Positions 30,517-42,503 of a stretch of DNA of 64,000 bases are shown here, piece by piece. Source of the stretch: Sphingomonas sp. JUb134 (GTDB taxonomy: Bacteria; Pseudomonadota; Alphaproteobacteria; Sphingomonadales; Sphingomonadaceae); the NCBI RefSeq assembly GCF_004341505.2, contig NZ_SLYP02000001.1, forward strand, positions 1,003,001-1,067,000. Reading direction: 5' to 3'. Under the pieces are notes generated by a model. That model saw only the letters and a program-made list of their open reading frames with translations. It was not told where the DNA came from and did no database searches. Made by a program: the position numbers and the translations under genes. How positions within the stretch are numbered: position 1 is the stretch's first letter; each line of letters starts with the position of its first letter.

Positions 30517-31536
30517 ATGCACATCGTCGCGGAGGTCGGGCTCGTCCTCTATCCCGACTGCCAGCTGTCCGCGATCTATGGCCTGACGGACCTGTTCCGG
30601 ATCGCGAGCGACATCGCGGCGCGTTCGGGCGCCTCGAACCCTCGGGCGATCCGGGTGAGCCACTGGAGCCAGGATGGCGATGCGATCGTCTGCACCTATG
30701 ACAGCGCACCCCGTTCCCAGCATGCGCTCAGCCACCTCATCACGCCCCCCAGCATCGTCCTGCCGGACCGGATGCAGCCCATGCGCAGCCTCGCCGACTG
30801 GATGGCCACGCTTCATCGGGGCGGAGCGACCCTGTGCTCGGTCTGCGCGGGGGCGTTCGTGCTGGCCGAAACCGGCCTGCTGCAAGGGCGCGAGGCGACC
30901 ACCCATTGGGCGTTCGCCGAAACGCTCGCGTCGCGTTTCCCCGCCGTCCGCGTCGATGCGGATCGCATGCTGATCGACGACGGCGACATCATCACCGCGG
31001 GCGGCATCCTTGCCTGGACGGATCTTGGCCTCACGCTGGTCGAGCGCCTGCTGGGTCCCAGCGTCATGCTCGACACCGCGCGCTTCCTGCTGGTCGATCC
31101 GCCGGGTCGTGCGCAGCGCCCCTATGGCCAGTTCGTCCCGCGGCTCGATCATGGGGATGCGGCGATCCTGGCCGTGCAGCATTGGCTGCAGGCGACGGGG
31201 GCGAAGGAGCATGGCGTGCCGATGCTCGCCGCCAGGGCAAGGCTCGAGGAGCGTACGTTTCTTCGGCGCTTCAAGAACGCAACGGGCTTGCGCCCGACCG
31301 AATATGCCCAGCAGATCCGCGTGGCCAAGGCGCGGGAGGCGCTGGAACGGACGCGCAAGCCCGTGGAGCAGATCGCCTGGCAGGTCGGCTACGGCGACCC
31401 TTCGACCTTCCGCAAGCTGTTCCAGCGCGTGACGGGCCTCGCCCCGAACGAATACCGGCGGCGGTTCGGCGTCGTGGGCGGGGCGGAAGGTCCCGGTCCG
31501 GCGCAGCGGCTGGACAGCGCCCTGCTGCCTGCCTAG
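30517..31536 (+). CDS. GlxA-family transcriptional regulator (DJ-1/PfpI domain plus AraC HTH)
   Basis: 339 residues from ATG 30517; earlier in-frame starts (for example near 30445) would add a basic leader. The N-terminal DJ-1/PfpI-like domain (about 1-190) includes LCSVCAGAFVLAETGLL, with the Cys of the nucleophile elbow, and TAGGILAWTDLGL. The C-terminus has the AraC double helix-turn-helix (LEERTFLRRFKNATGLRP and VEQIAWQVGYGDPSTFRKLF). It is divergent from the alpha/beta hydrolase gene, its likely target. The ligand is unknown. Confidence 0.88.
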   Translation: MHIVAEVGLVLYPDCQLSAIYGLTDLFRIASDIAARSGASNPRAIRVSHWSQDGDAIVCTYDSAPRSQHALSHLITPPSIVLPDRMQPMRSLADWMATLHRGGATLCSVCAGAFVLAETGLLQGREATTHWAFAETLASRFPAVRVDADRMLIDDGDIITAGGILAWTDLGLTLVERLLGPSVMLDTARFLLVDPPGRAQRPYGQFVPRLDHGDAAILAVQHWLQATGAKEHGVPMLAARARLEERTFLRRFKNATGLRPTEYAQQIRVAKAREALERTRKPVEQIAWQVGYGDPSTFRKLFQRVTGLAPNEYRRRFGVVGGAEGPGPAQRLDSALLPA

Positions 31537-31547
31537 GCGCCGGCACC

Positions 31548-31805
31548 GTGGCCAAGAAACACTATCTGACCGCGACCTTGCCCGATGGCTATGTGAAGAC
31601 GATCGGGCCGACCTCGATCCCGTTCACCCATTATTGGCGCATCGTCGCCGAACTCGCCAACGGCAAGACCGAGGTGTTCTGGGGCCATGCCAAGTCGCTG
31701 GCCGAGGCGAAGGGCAAGCAGGCCGCCGCCGCCGATGCGGCCGCGACCCGCGGCTGGCGCTCCTACGCGTTTGAAGTCGTGGAGCTGGTCAAGACGCGCG
31801 GCTGA
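31548..31805 (+). CDS. Small conserved-looking protein of unknown function (85 aa)
   Basis: Starts at GTG 31548, 11 nt after the GlxA-type gene. The protein (AKKHYLTATLPDGYVKTIGP at its start, then HYWRIVAELANGKTEVFWGH) looks globular, has no signal peptide and ends with EVVELVKTRG. The Trp/Tyr content and a helix of alternating Ala/Lys (AEAKGKQAAAADAAATRG) suggest a small folded alpha/beta protein. I do not recognise the family with confidence. It is convergent with the DUF885 gene, 6 nt away. Confidence 0.6.
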   Translation: MAKKHYLTATLPDGYVKTIGPTSIPFTHYWRIVAELANGKTEVFWGHAKSLAEAKGKQAAAADAAATRGWRSYAFEVVELVKTRG

Positions 31806-31811
31806 CCCGCC

Positions 31812-33620
31812 TCACGCCGCCGCCCAGCGCTCCCGCACGACGCGTTCCAGCACTGCGAGCGGCATTGCGCCGTCCAGCAGCACGGCGTGGAACTGCTTGA
31901 GGTCGAACTTCGGGTTCCTCTGCGCCTCGGCGCGCAGGCGCGTCCACACGGTGTGGCCGATCTTGTAGCTGCACGCCTGGCCCGGCCAGACGGTGTACCG
32001 GTCGATCTCGCCCTGGCTGCGGCCGCGCGCAATGCCGGTGGTCGCGATCAGATAGTCGGTCGCCTTTTCGCGGCTCCACCGCTTGGCGTGCATGCCGCTG
32101 TCCACCACCAGCCTCGTGGCGCGGAACAGCAGCGACTGGAGATAGCCGACCTGGCCGAGCGGATCGCCTCCGTACATCCCCATTTCGTCCGCCAGCTGCT
32201 CGGAATAGAGCGCCCAGCCTTCCGAATAGCCGCTGAAGAACCCCCGCCTGCGGATAAGCGGGATCTGCGTGCTCTCCAGCGCGAGGCTGACCTGGAGGTG
32301 GTGACCGGGCACCGCCTCGTGATGCGTCAGGGTGGCGAGCCCGAACTTCGGCCGGTCAAAGGTGTCGCGCAGGTTGATGTAGTAGATCGCCGGGCGCGAG
32401 CCATCGAGCGAGGCGTTCTGGTAATAGCCGCCGGGCGCACCCGCCTGGATCGTCGGGGGGACACGCCGCACTTCGACGGGCGCCTTGGGCAGGGTCGCGA
32501 ACGCCTCGGGCAGGCGCGCGTGCATCGCCTGGATCTGCGTGTTCAACTGGGCGAGCAGCGCTTCTCGGCCCGGATCGGTGTTGGGGAACAGCTGGTCCGG
32601 GCGCTTGTTGAGCGCCACCAGCCGCTCGCCCACGCTGCCCTGGGTCATGCCCTGCGTCTTCAGGATCGCGTCGATGCGTCCGCCGATCTCCGCCACCTGC
32701 TCAAGGCCGAGCCGGTGGATCTCGTCGCCCGTCATCGCAACCGTGGTCGCCGCCTCGGCCGCCGCGGCATAATAGGCGTCGCCGTCGGGCAGACGCCAGC
32801 AGCCGGCGTCGTGGACCGCCTTGGCGCGCAGCTCCGTCACCAGCGCGCGCTGGCGATCGAGCGCCGGGAACACCTTCTGCTCGACGATCGCCGTCGCACG
32901 GGCGACGCGGTCTGCTGGCAATCCTGCCGCCTTCAGCTTGGCGGCGAAGCTGGCCACCATCACCGTCTGGTCGGCCGGCTTTTCCCGCGCGCTCGCCAGC
33001 TGCTTGAGCGTGGTGTCGAGGATGTAGTCGGGGGCGAAGACGCCGCGCGCGGCATCGCGGCGCTGCCGCTCGCTGCTGTCGTCGATCGCCTTGGGAAAGG
33101 CCTCCAGCCGGGCGAGATAGGCGTCTGCCTCTGCCGCGTCGCGCACCCGCGCCTGCGACTCCAGGAAGTCCGGCACGTCGCGATAGGGGCCGCTCAGCTG
33201 GCTCAGCACATAGGGAGCGAACCGGCCCAGGCTGCTGCCATAGGTGAAGCGCTCCGCACCCGCGATCGCACGGGTCAGCTGATATTCCACGATCTCGTGG
33301 TCGAGCTTGGAAGCGGGGGACAGGTCGGCAGTCTTGACCCGCTGGAGCTCGGCAAGCTCGCGCCGGGTGCGGGCGAGCGCACGCGCCTGGCCCGCGGCGG
33401 ATTCGTCGTCGAGCTGCGACTTCAGGCGTGCGCGCGCGCCGGTGTCGAGGCCGAGCCGGGTCGCTTGCTCCGGGGATTCATCCAGCCGGGCGTAGAAGAA
33501 GCGGTCGAGCATTGCGCGGAAGTCCGCGTCGGCGTTCCCCGCGGCAAAGGCTGCGCGTGCCGGAACGGCACCGGCGAGTGCGACGGCAGCTCCACCCACC
33601 ATAAAATCACGACGCTGCAC
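31812..33620 (-). CDS. DUF885-family metallohydrolase with Tat signal
   Basis: 602 residues from a GTG start (33620) with GGGGGA upstream. The N-terminus (QRRDFMVGGAAVALAGAV) is a twin-arginine signal, so a folded protein is exported to the periplasm. The DUF885 zinc motif THHEAVPGHHLQ is present, followed by YSEGWALYSEQLADEMGMY, another family signature. Family members are thought to be zinc-dependent peptidases or hydrolases related in arrangement to M32 carboxypeptidases. The motif spacing is intact, so it is probably active. It is monocistronic, between a TonB gene and convergent small gene. Confidence 0.87.
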   Translation of the reverse strand: MQRRDFMVGGAAVALAGAVPARAAFAAGNADADFRAMLDRFFYARLDESPEQATRLGLDTGARARLKSQLDDESAAGQARALARTRRELAELQRVKTADLSPASKLDHEIVEYQLTRAIAGAERFTYGSSLGRFAPYVLSQLSGPYRDVPDFLESQARVRDAAEADAYLARLEAFPKAIDDSSERQRRDAARGVFAPDYILDTTLKQLASAREKPADQTVMVASFAAKLKAAGLPADRVARATAIVEQKVFPALDRQRALVTELRAKAVHDAGCWRLPDGDAYYAAAAEAATTVAMTGDEIHRLGLEQVAEIGGRIDAILKTQGMTQGSVGERLVALNKRPDQLFPNTDPGREALLAQLNTQIQAMHARLPEAFATLPKAPVEVRRVPPTIQAGAPGGYYQNASLDGSRPAIYYINLRDTFDRPKFGLATLTHHEAVPGHHLQVSLALESTQIPLIRRRGFFSGYSEGWALYSEQLADEMGMYGGDPLGQVGYLQSLLFRATRLVVDSGMHAKRWSREKATDYLIATTGIARGRSQGEIDRYTVWPGQACSYKIGHTVWTRLRAEAQRNPKFDLKQFHAVLLDGAMPLAVLERVVRERWAAA

Positions 33621-33699
33621 GGCCAATTCCCCCTGTTGCCCCTGGTTTGGGGAGCAGGTGTAAGCGAGGCCCGGCCGCACGTCACCCAGGGAGTGCCGC

Positions 33700-34428
33700 T
33701 CAGCGACGCGGCTCCAGCCACCAGTCCTGACGCCAGCCACGCATCTCCTCGATCGGCCGGCCGTTGGGGGCGCGGGCAGGGGCATAGCGGTAGCGAGCCT
33801 CGATCAGCCGGCAGGTGGTGGCGTCCAGCTCGGCCGAGCCGCTCGAACGGGTCACGGCACAGCCGGTGGCGCGGCCGGCGGCGTCGACCGTGAAGCCCAC
33901 CGTGACGCTGCCCTCCACCCGCGCCCGCCGGGCAGCGCGCGGATAATCGGAATCGCGGATCGCGCCGCGCAGCAGCCGGGCAGGACTGCCGCCACCGCTC
34001 CCCGTTCCGTTGCCGGAGGTGCCGCTGCCGGTGCCCTGGCCCACGCCGCCTGCGCCGGTCCCCGGGCCAGCGAGCGGTGCCGCGCCCGCGGCGGGATCCG
34101 GGCCGGGGCCGGCGATCGGGGCGGCGACAATCGGCGGCGGCACCAGGAGCGGCACGGGTGGTGCCACCAGTTCGACGGGGCGCGCGTGCCGGTTCGCAGG
34201 CGCCGCCGTGCCGCTTTTCCGCTCAGGCTGGGGCACCGGCTGGACGGTGGGCGAGGGTGGCGGGGCAGGTGCGGGCAGGTCGAACGTCAGCAGCCCGTCG
34301 TCGAACTTCACTTCGGGCGTGACGCCGAGCGCCGTCACCAGCGCGATGCCCAGTCCCGCGTGCAGCAGCAGGACGGCAAGCGCGGAGGCGATCCGGTGCC
34401 GCCCTTCCTGATGATAGCCCTGCCGCAT
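33700..34428 (-). CDS. TonB-family energy transducer
   Basis: 242 residues with an AGGAGG ribosome site. A single N-terminal transmembrane helix (ASALAVLLLHAGLGIALVTA) is followed by a proline-rich periplasmic spacer (about 50-110), a Gly/Ser/Thr linker, and the TonB C-terminal domain (from about 150: RAARRARVEGSVTVGFTVDA, then GCAVTRSSGSAELD). TonB passes proton-motive energy to the TonB-dependent receptors. The window holds two such receptors, but this gene lacks exbB/exbD beside it, so the complex must rely on genes elsewhere. It lies 42 nt after a small secreted-protein gene. Confidence 0.88.
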   Translation of the reverse strand: MRQGYHQEGRHRIASALAVLLLHAGLGIALVTALGVTPEVKFDDGLLTFDLPAPAPPPSPTVQPVPQPERKSGTAAPANRHARPVELVAPPVPLLVPPPIVAAPIAGPGPDPAAGAAPLAGPGTGAGGVGQGTGSGTSGNGTGSGGGSPARLLRGAIRDSDYPRAARRARVEGSVTVGFTVDAAGRATGCAVTRSSGSAELDATTCRLIEARYRYAPARAPNGRPIEEMRGWRQDWWLEPRR

Positions 34429-34470
34429 GCCCTCCTAGATCGGCAGGCCAGCAAGCCTATTTCAAGTGCG

Positions 34471-34743
34471 TCAGCGGCCTCCGCCGAGCGGCACCCGCAA
34501 GGTCACCTTCTTCCAGCCCCAGCGGATCATCGAATCCTCTTCGTCCTCGACCGGCTCGGCAAGCTCGCGCAATCGCCAGCGGCTATCCTCCGCAGCGGTG
34601 GCGGATTCGATCCGCTGCAGGTCGAACGAGCCGGCGTCGGAGAGCTTCGCTCGCGGCGCCTGGTTCTCCCGCGCTGTCGGCGTCGCTGTCGCAGCGGTGC
34701 CGCTGATGGCCAGCACGAGGATGGCTGCGGCAAGGCTTGTCAT
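34471..34743 (-). CDS. Small secreted hypothetical protein (90 aa)
   Basis: Starts at ATG 34743 with AAGGGA somewhat far upstream (about 13 nt). A signal peptide (MTSLAAAILVLAISGTAATA) precedes a charged mature part with DLQRIESATAAEDSRWRLRE and a C-terminal WKKVTLRVPLGGGR. There is no recognised family. It immediately precedes the TonB gene on the same strand (42 nt), so the two may be cotranscribed, but the function is unknown. Confidence 0.5.
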   Translation of the reverse strand: MTSLAAAILVLAISGTAATATPTARENQAPRAKLSDAGSFDLQRIESATAAEDSRWRLRELAEPVEDEEDSMIRWGWKKVTLRVPLGGGR

Positions 34744-34860
34744 TGCGGCGTCGAAGTCCCTTGAAGTGGTGATGGCAGCTAGAAAGCCTGACGACCCGTC
34801 GATGTTCCCCTTGTCGGGAGGAAGCGCTCCGCCCATCCTGCTGCGCGGGGGGCGAAAATC

Positions 34861-35508
34861 ATGCGAGACATGGGACGGAAGGTGTCGGAGCTTTGCGCGG
34901 AGGCGTTGGCGCTGGCCGCGGGCGGATGGTGGATCGCGGGAGGGGCGATCCTGCTCCTGTGTGGCGCCGGTATCGCCGCGGACCTGCTTGGGCCCGCCGG
35001 GAGGCTGGCTGGTGGGGCGGTCCAGCTGGGCGTGTCCTGGGGAATCCTGCGGTCTATGGCACAGCGGCAGGGCTGGATCCCACCGGGACGCAGCGCCGGT
35101 GGCGTCCTCGGCCTCCTCGGCCTCAACATCCTGCACACCGTTGGCGTGGGGCTCGCCTGCCTTCTGCTCCTGTTGCCGGGGCTTTACCTCGCTGCCCGTT
35201 GGTCCGCGGCGAGTGCCATCCTGGTTGCCGAGCGCGCGAGTCCGACGGAGGCGCTGGGCGAGAGCTGGGCGCGCACGCGGGATCGGGCCGGTGTCATCGC
35301 CCTCGTCCTGTGCGGCGTCTTCCTGCCGCTGGTCGCCGCGGGCGTTGCGCTGGCGCTGTGGACCGATCCCGATTCCACGAGCGTCGGCGCGGTGGCTGGA
35401 ACGAACATTGCCATCGCCCTATCTTATGTTTGCGCCTGGTACGTCGGGATGGCCGTCTACGCCCGGACGCGCGCGTCACAGGAAGAACTGGAACAGGTCT
35501 TCGCCTGA
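34861..35508 (+). CDS. Integral membrane protein of unknown function
   Basis: 215 residues with about five hydrophobic segments (residues roughly 18-45, 48-65, 80-110, 140-165, 180-200). GRSAGGVLGLLGLNILHTVG and LPGLYLAARWSAASAILVAE resemble glycerophosphodiester phosphodiesterase-associated or DUF975-type membrane domains, but I do not claim that family. No ribosome site is obvious. It is divergent from the small secreted-protein gene and lies 87 nt before topA. Confidence 0.7.
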   Translation: MRDMGRKVSELCAEALALAAGGWWIAGGAILLLCGAGIAADLLGPAGRLAGGAVQLGVSWGILRSMAQRQGWIPPGRSAGGVLGLLGLNILHTVGVGLACLLLLLPGLYLAARWSAASAILVAERASPTEALGESWARTRDRAGVIALVLCGVFLPLVAAGVALALWTDPDSTSVGAVAGTNIAIALSYVCAWYVGMAVYARTRASQEELEQVFA

Positions 35509-35594
35509 CGCCTCCGGCAGGATAGGGGGCGCTTGACGCGGGCTACCGGCGATCCCCACTCTCGCGCGTACACGTAAGGACCCCGCACACCTCC

Positions 35595-38180
<2,586 letters not shown>

Positions 38181-38254
38181 CGCTTCCTTCACCCGCCATG
38201 CTGACCTTCGTCAGGATGGCGAGCGTGGAATAGGTCTCAGCCTGAACGACACCC

Positions 38255-38465
38255 GTACCCTGGCGAAGGCCGGGGCCCAGTTGCGGTGCCATTGGGGGAA
38301 GACACCGCACCTCGCTAAAGTCCCCCAGCTGGACCCCGGCCTCCGCCGGGGTACGGAACGCGGCATCTCATCCGTATCCCCGCGCAGGCGGGGATCCAGG
38401 GCCCAGTAGGACGACGGTTGCGCTCGATACCCTGGGCTCCTGCCTTCGCAGGAGCACGAGGATTG
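38255..38465. repeat. Cluster of REP-like palindromes downstream of topA
   Basis: Two 26-nt inverted copies at 38255-38280 (starting GTACCCTGGCGAAGG) and 38329-38354 (ending GCCGGGGTAC) enclose smaller complementary segments. Two further hairpins stand alone: TCCCCGC-GCAG-GCGGGGA (38377-38394) and CTCCTGC-CTTC-GCAGGAG (38437-38454). The pattern resembles the short extragenic palindromes scattered through sphingomonad genomes. No gene is present in 38181-38561. Confidence 0.8.
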
Positions 38466-38505
38466 GCGGGTGAAGTCTCGCTGAAGCTTATCTCCCAGAA
38501 CGCAG

Positions 38506-38539
38506 AACGGCGCGCGTACCGCGGGGTACGCGCGCCGTT
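38506..38539. terminator. Strong hairpin between REP cluster and the galactose dehydrogenase gene
   Basis: A perfect 15-bp stem: AACGGCGCGCGTACC (38506-38520) with its complement at 38525-38539, loop GCGG, followed on the plus strand by TCTGTTTCG. It sits 22 nt beyond the minus-strand gene's stop, so it most likely terminates that gene. Confidence 0.75.
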
Positions 38540-38561
38540 TCTGTTTCGCTCAAGAAAACGC

Positions 38562-39539
38562 TTATTCCTCGAACGCACCCACTTCGCTGCGGCGGCCGAT
38601 CAGGAACGCGTCGGCCACGTGGCGGAACGGCGACAGGTCGACGTCGCTCTCGCGGCGATCGAGCAGGTCGGCGAAGCGGCGATAGAGGCGGGCGTATTCG
38701 GGCTCGTCGCCCACGTCCTGCTCGACGCCGTCGACGAACATCTTGGACGCGCCCATCGACAGCTTCAGGTGACCGCCGTCGGTCTCCACGTCCACGTCCC
38801 AGGTCTGCGGCCCGCGCTGGTCGAAGTCGAAGAACACGTCGACCGGAACGCCCGCGGTGTCGGTGAACGACAGGTCGGCCGCGATCGGCGCCGGGCGGTT
38901 GGACGGGAAGCGCAATGCCGCATCCTGCAGCAGCAGGGGGCGCGGCAGGATCTGCGTGATCACCGACAGCGCGTTGATGCCCGGATCGAACACGCCGATG
39001 CCCGGCTCCCAGATCCAGGCCTGACCCGGATGCCAGACGCGCACGTCCTCCTTCCAGTTGACCTCGACGCGGCGGATCTCGCGCTCGGCGAGCCAGGCCC
39101 GCGCCGGCTCGACGCCCGCGGCCTCGCGCGAATGCCAGGTCGTGAAGAGCACGCGGCCGGCCTCGCGCGCCAGGCGCACGAAATCCTCGGCTTCCGACAG
39201 GGTGGCGGCCGGCGGCTTCTCGATCATCACGTCGAGGCCGTGTTCCAGCGCTTCCTCGATCAGCGCGAGGCGGCCGCGCGGGGGCGTGCAGATCGAGATC
39301 GCCTGCACGTCGGGCACCGCCTGCATCATCTCGGTGATGGTGCGGAAGCCCGGCACGCCTTCGGGCGGGGTGTGGCCGGTCACGGCTGCGACCACCGAGA
39401 AGCGCTTGTTGGCGGCGAGATGCGGGATATGCTGGTCGCGCGCGATCTTGCCGATGCCCGCCAGTGCGATGCGGATCGTGCCCGCGCCAGCCTCGGCAGC
39501 TTCACCGGTGATGTCGTGGGATTCCAAAGCCGTAGTCAA
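38562..39539 (-). CDS. gal: D-galactose 1-dehydrogenase-like Gfo/Idh/MocA oxidoreductase
   Basis: 325 residues from a TTG start with GGAGGAA eight bases upstream; ATG 39602 is possible but lacks a ribosome site. The NAD-binding motif is IALAGIGKIARDQHIPH. The sequence closely follows Pseudomonas fluorescens galactose 1-dehydrogenase: CTPPRGRLALIEEAL, EKPPAATLSEAED, WHSREAAGVEPARAWLAERE and WHPGQAWIWEPGIGVFDPGI. EKP with the Lys is the catalytic core of this family. The reaction is oxidation of galactose (or arabinose/fucose-like sugars) to the lactone. No other galactose genes adjoin it, so the substrate is provisional. Confidence 0.85.
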   Translation of the reverse strand: MTTALESHDITGEAAEAGAGTIRIALAGIGKIARDQHIPHLAANKRFSVVAAVTGHTPPEGVPGFRTITEMMQAVPDVQAISICTPPRGRLALIEEALEHGLDVMIEKPPAATLSEAEDFVRLAREAGRVLFTTWHSREAAGVEPARAWLAEREIRRVEVNWKEDVRVWHPGQAWIWEPGIGVFDPGINALSVITQILPRPLLLQDAALRFPSNRPAPIAADLSFTDTAGVPVDVFFDFDQRGPQTWDVDVETDGGHLKLSMGASKMFVDGVEQDVGDEPEYARLYRRFADLLDRRESDVDLSPFRHVADAFLIGRRSEVGAFEE

Positions 39540-39761
39540 TCCGCGTTCCTCCGCTCCGGGGGACGGCAGCGCACCGCCGGTCCTGGTCGATAACTCCGAC
39601 ATATCGGCGCAGCGGCGGCCGATCAATCGGCCGTGTTCCACCAACCCTGCTTTTCGGGCGGTGCATGCCCCTTGTTCCCGCCCCCTCCGGCCCGCTAGGT
39701 TGCGCCCGGGATCGTGCCCAGCCGCAGCGGCAAAGGGGCACACCCGGGTAAGGAGAAGGGC

Positions 39762-41288
39762 TTGCGCGAACAGGTGCAGGAGCTGGAACGGCGGCGTGCG
39801 GCCGCGCGTGCCGGCGGCGGCGAGAAGCGGGTGGCCGCGCAGCATGCCAAGGGCAAGCTGACCGCGCGGGAGCGGCTCGACGTGCTGCTCGACCCCGGCA
39901 GTTTCGAAGAGCTCGACATGTTCGTCGAGCACAATTGCGTCGATTTCGGCATGGCGGATCAGGTGATCCCCGGCGACGGCGTGGTGACCGGATCGGGCAC
40001 CATCAACGGCCGACTGGTGTTCGTCTTCAGCCAAGATTTCACGGTGTTCGGCGGCTCATTATCCGAGCGCCATGCCGCCAAGATCTGCAAGGTCATGGAC
40101 ATGGCGATGAAGGTCGGCGCGCCCGTGATCGGCCTGAACGACTCCGGCGGTGCCCGCATCCAGGAGGGGGTGGCCTCGCTCGGCGGCTATGCCGAGGTGT
40201 TCCAGAGGAACGTGCTCGCGTCGGGCGTGGTGCCGCAGCTGAGCCTCATCATGGGCCCGTGCGCGGGCGGCGCAGTCTATTCGCCGGCGATGACCGACTT
40301 CATCTTCATGGTGAAGGATTCGAGCTACATGTTCGTGACCGGCCCCGACGTGGTGAAGACCGTCACCAACGAAGTGGTCACCCAAGAGGAACTGGGCGGC
40401 GCCGTCACCCACACGACGCGCTCGTCGGTGGCGGACGTGGCGTTCGAGAACGACATCGAGGCGCTGCTGGCGGCGCGCGACTTCATCGACCTCTTGCCCG
40501 CGTCCAACCGCGTCGAGGCGCCCGAGCGGCCCACGGAAGACCCGTGGGATCGCATCGAGGACAGCCTCGACACGCTGGTGCCGCCGTCGGCCAACCAGCC
40601 CTACGACATGCACGAACTGATCCGGAAGGTGGTCGACGAAGGCGACTTCTTCGAGGTGCAGCCCGCGCACGCCGCCAACATCCTGACCGGCTTCGGCCGG
40701 ATCGAGGGGCGGACGGTGGGCTTCGTCGCCAACCAGCCGACCGTGCTGGCGGGGGTGCTCGACATCAACGCGTCCAAGAAGGCGGCGCGGTTCGTGCGCT
40801 TCTGCGACGCGTTCGAGATCCCGATCGTCACCTTCGTGGACGTGCCGGGTTTCCTTCCCGGTGTGGCGCAGGAGCACAACGGCATCATCAAGCACGGCGC
40901 CAAGCTCTTGTTCGCCTATGCCGAGGCGACCGTGCCCAAGATCACCGTCATCACCCGCAAGGCCTATGGCGGCGCCTATGACGTGATGGCGTCCAAGCAC
41001 CTGCGCGGCGACCTCAACTATGCCTGGCCGACGGCCGAGATCGCGGTGATGGGGGCCAAGGGTGCGGTGGAGATCATCTTCCGCGGCCGAACGCCGGAGG
41101 AGATCGCCGAGCGCACCGCGGAGTATGAGGCGCGCTTCGCCAACCCGTTCGTGGCGGCGTCCAAGGGCTTCATCGACGAGGTGATCCAGCCCCACGCCAC
41201 CCGCCGCCGCATTGCGCTCGGCCTGCGCAAGCTGCGGGGCAAGCAGCTGGAGAACCCCTGGAAGAAGCATGACAACATCCCGCTCTAG
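39762..41288 (+). CDS. pccB: Propionyl-CoA carboxylase, beta (carboxyltransferase) subunit
   Basis: 508 residues from a TTG start with AAGGAGAAGGG just upstream; the upstream extension of the frame starts without one. Length fits PccB (about 510). The carboxyltransferase domain has [20 protein letters not shown], the acyl-CoA/biotin-binding [20 protein letters not shown], and [16 protein letters not shown]. The second half has [20 protein letters not shown] and [16 protein letters not shown]. It carboxylates propionyl-CoA to (S)-methylmalonyl-CoA together with pccA. It begins an operon with the epimerase, mutase, bioB and pccA. Confidence 0.96.
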   Translation: MREQVQELERRRAAARAGGGEKRVAAQHAKGKLTARERLDVLLDPGSFEELDMFVEHNCVDFGMADQVIPGDGVVTGSGTINGRLVFVFSQDFTVFGGSLSERHAAKICKVMDMAMKVGAPVIGLNDSGGARIQEGVASLGGYAEVFQRNVLASGVVPQLSLIMGPCAGGAVYSPAMTDFIFMVKDSSYMFVTGPDVVKTVTNEVVTQEELGGAVTHTTRSSVADVAFENDIEALLAARDFIDLLPASNRVEAPERPTEDPWDRIEDSLDTLVPPSANQPYDMHELIRKVVDEGDFFEVQPAHAANILTGFGRIEGRTVGFVANQPTVLAGVLDINASKKAARFVRFCDAFEIPIVTFVDVPGFLPGVAQEHNGIIKHGAKLLFAYAEATVPKITVITRKAYGGAYDVMASKHLRGDLNYAWPTAEIAVMGAKGAVEIIFRGRTPEEIAERTAEYEARFANPFVAASKGFIDEVIQPHATRRRIALGLRKLRGKQLENPWKKHDNIPL

Positions 41289-42093
41289 GCGTGCGGCACC
41301 GGCCAAGTCGGCCGGCGGCGGACGGTTCCTCGCTACGGCGATGGTGGCGGGGGTGACGCTCGGCATGGGGGCGCTGCTGCTGTGGCCGCGCGATGGCGAA
41401 CGCAGCGAACCGGCACCGTCCGCGGTGGCGCCCAAGCCCGCACCTCCTGCCGCCGTTGCGTCGCCTACAGGGGTGCGCGCGTTGCCAGCCGCCGAGCAAC
41501 TCGCGCGCGCTGCCCGGACGGTATTCGGGCCCACAGGCAAGGCAAGCAGCGCCGGGGAAGGCGGCCAGGTCGTCACCACGCCGGCACGGCTGGTGTGGCG
41601 CGGCGACACCGCGGTGCTGATCAGCACGGCCGAGATGGTGGACGGTTGCCACGGATGCACGGGCGGACTCGACATCGCCTATCTCAAACCGGCGGGGGAT
41701 GGCTTCACCCTCGTCCAACGTTGGCCGGATGCGGTTTCGGGATCGAGCTGGGGGGCGCCGCCCGGCGAATGGTCGGTCTCCGACAAGTTCGGCGCCAATC
41801 CGGTGATCTATGCAAGCGGCGGCGGCACCTGGCAGGGCTATACGTGCAGCGTGTTCACCCTGACCGAGCTCGGGGCGGGTGGCCCCGTCGGCCTGGTATC
41901 CGTGCCCGAGGGCTATGACGACAGCGGCGCCGGCACCACGCCTGCCACCACCTTGGAGGGCAAGATCGCCAACATCGTGCCGGGCCGCGGGTTCGACGTG
42001 CACTACACGGGCACCCAGAGCTTCACCGATCATTATGTCCGCCAGGGCGACAAATATGCCGTGCGCGGCGAGACGCGGATGCCGACATGCTAG
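41269..42093 (+). CDS. Unknown membrane-anchored protein in the propionate operon
   Basis: 274 residues overlapping the end of pccB by 20 nt. A basic start ([13 protein letters not shown]) precedes one transmembrane helix (about residues 19-39, [20 protein letters not shown]), then a Pro/Ala-rich spacer to about 75. The extracytoplasmic domain has a CxxC-like DGCHGCTGG (around residue 127) and more Cys near [10 protein letters not shown] and the C-terminus. I recognise no family. The mature region is beta-rich with Gly turns. It lies between pccB and the epimerase with both ends overlapped, so it is co-translated with the pathway, but its role is unknown. Confidence 0.7.
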   Translation: MTTSRSRRAAPAKSAGGGRFLATAMVAGVTLGMGALLLWPRDGERSEPAPSAVAPKPAPPAAVASPTGVRALPAAEQLARAARTVFGPTGKASSAGEGGQVVTTPARLVWRGDTAVLISTAEMVDGCHGCTGGLDIAYLKPAGDGFTLVQRWPDAVSGSSWGAPPGEWSVSDKFGANPVIYASGGGTWQGYTCSVFTLTELGAGGPVGLVSVPEGYDDSGAGTTPATTLEGKIANIVPGRGFDVHYTGTQSFTDHYVRQGDKYAVRGETRMPTC

Positions 42094-42503
42094 GACGTCT
42101 GAACCATGTCGGCGTCGCCACCCCCTCGATCGCGCAATCGGCGGAGCGCTATCGCCTGCTGTTCGGCGATGCCGCGGTCGGGGAAGCCTTCGACCTTCCC
42201 GCACAGGGCGTGCGCGTCTGCTTCGTGGATGTGCCGAATACCCAGGTCGAGCTGATCGAGCCGTTGGGTGCGGACTCGCCGATCCACGGCTTCCTCGCGA
42301 AGAACCCGGCCGGCGGCCAGCATCACCTCTGCTACGAGGTGCCCGATATCCACGCCGCCAAGGCGTGGTTCGAGGCGCGGGGCATGCGGGTGCTGGGCGA
42401 GCCGCGCATCGGCGCCCACGGGACGCCGATCTTCTTCGTCCACCCCAAGGACATGGGTGGCGTGCTGACCGAAATCATGGAGAGCCCCCGTGGCGAACAT
42501 TGA
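42087..42503 (+). CDS. mce: Methylmalonyl-CoA epimerase
   Basis: 138 residues. A glyoxalase/VOC-fold enzyme: metal ligands include His in [11 protein letters not shown], His in [12 protein letters not shown] and Glu in [21 protein letters not shown] and ELIEPLG are typical of methylmalonyl-CoA epimerase, which interconverts the (S) and (R) forms so that the mutase can use the product of propionyl-CoA carboxylase. Start and stop both overlap neighbours (7 nt and 14 nt), so translation is coupled. Confidence 0.95.
   Translation: MLGRLNHVGVATPSIAQSAERYRLLFGDAAVGEAFDLPAQGVRVCFVDVPNTQVELIEPLGADSPIHGFLAKNPAGGQHHLCYEVPDIHAAKAWFEARGMRVLGEPRIGAHGTPIFFVHPKDMGGVLTEIMESPRGEH

Noticed and set aside
38255..38465. 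CRISPR-like array after topA
   Set aside because: Repeats are few, inverted and unevenly spaced, with no uniform spacers or cas genes; REP-like palindromes explain them.
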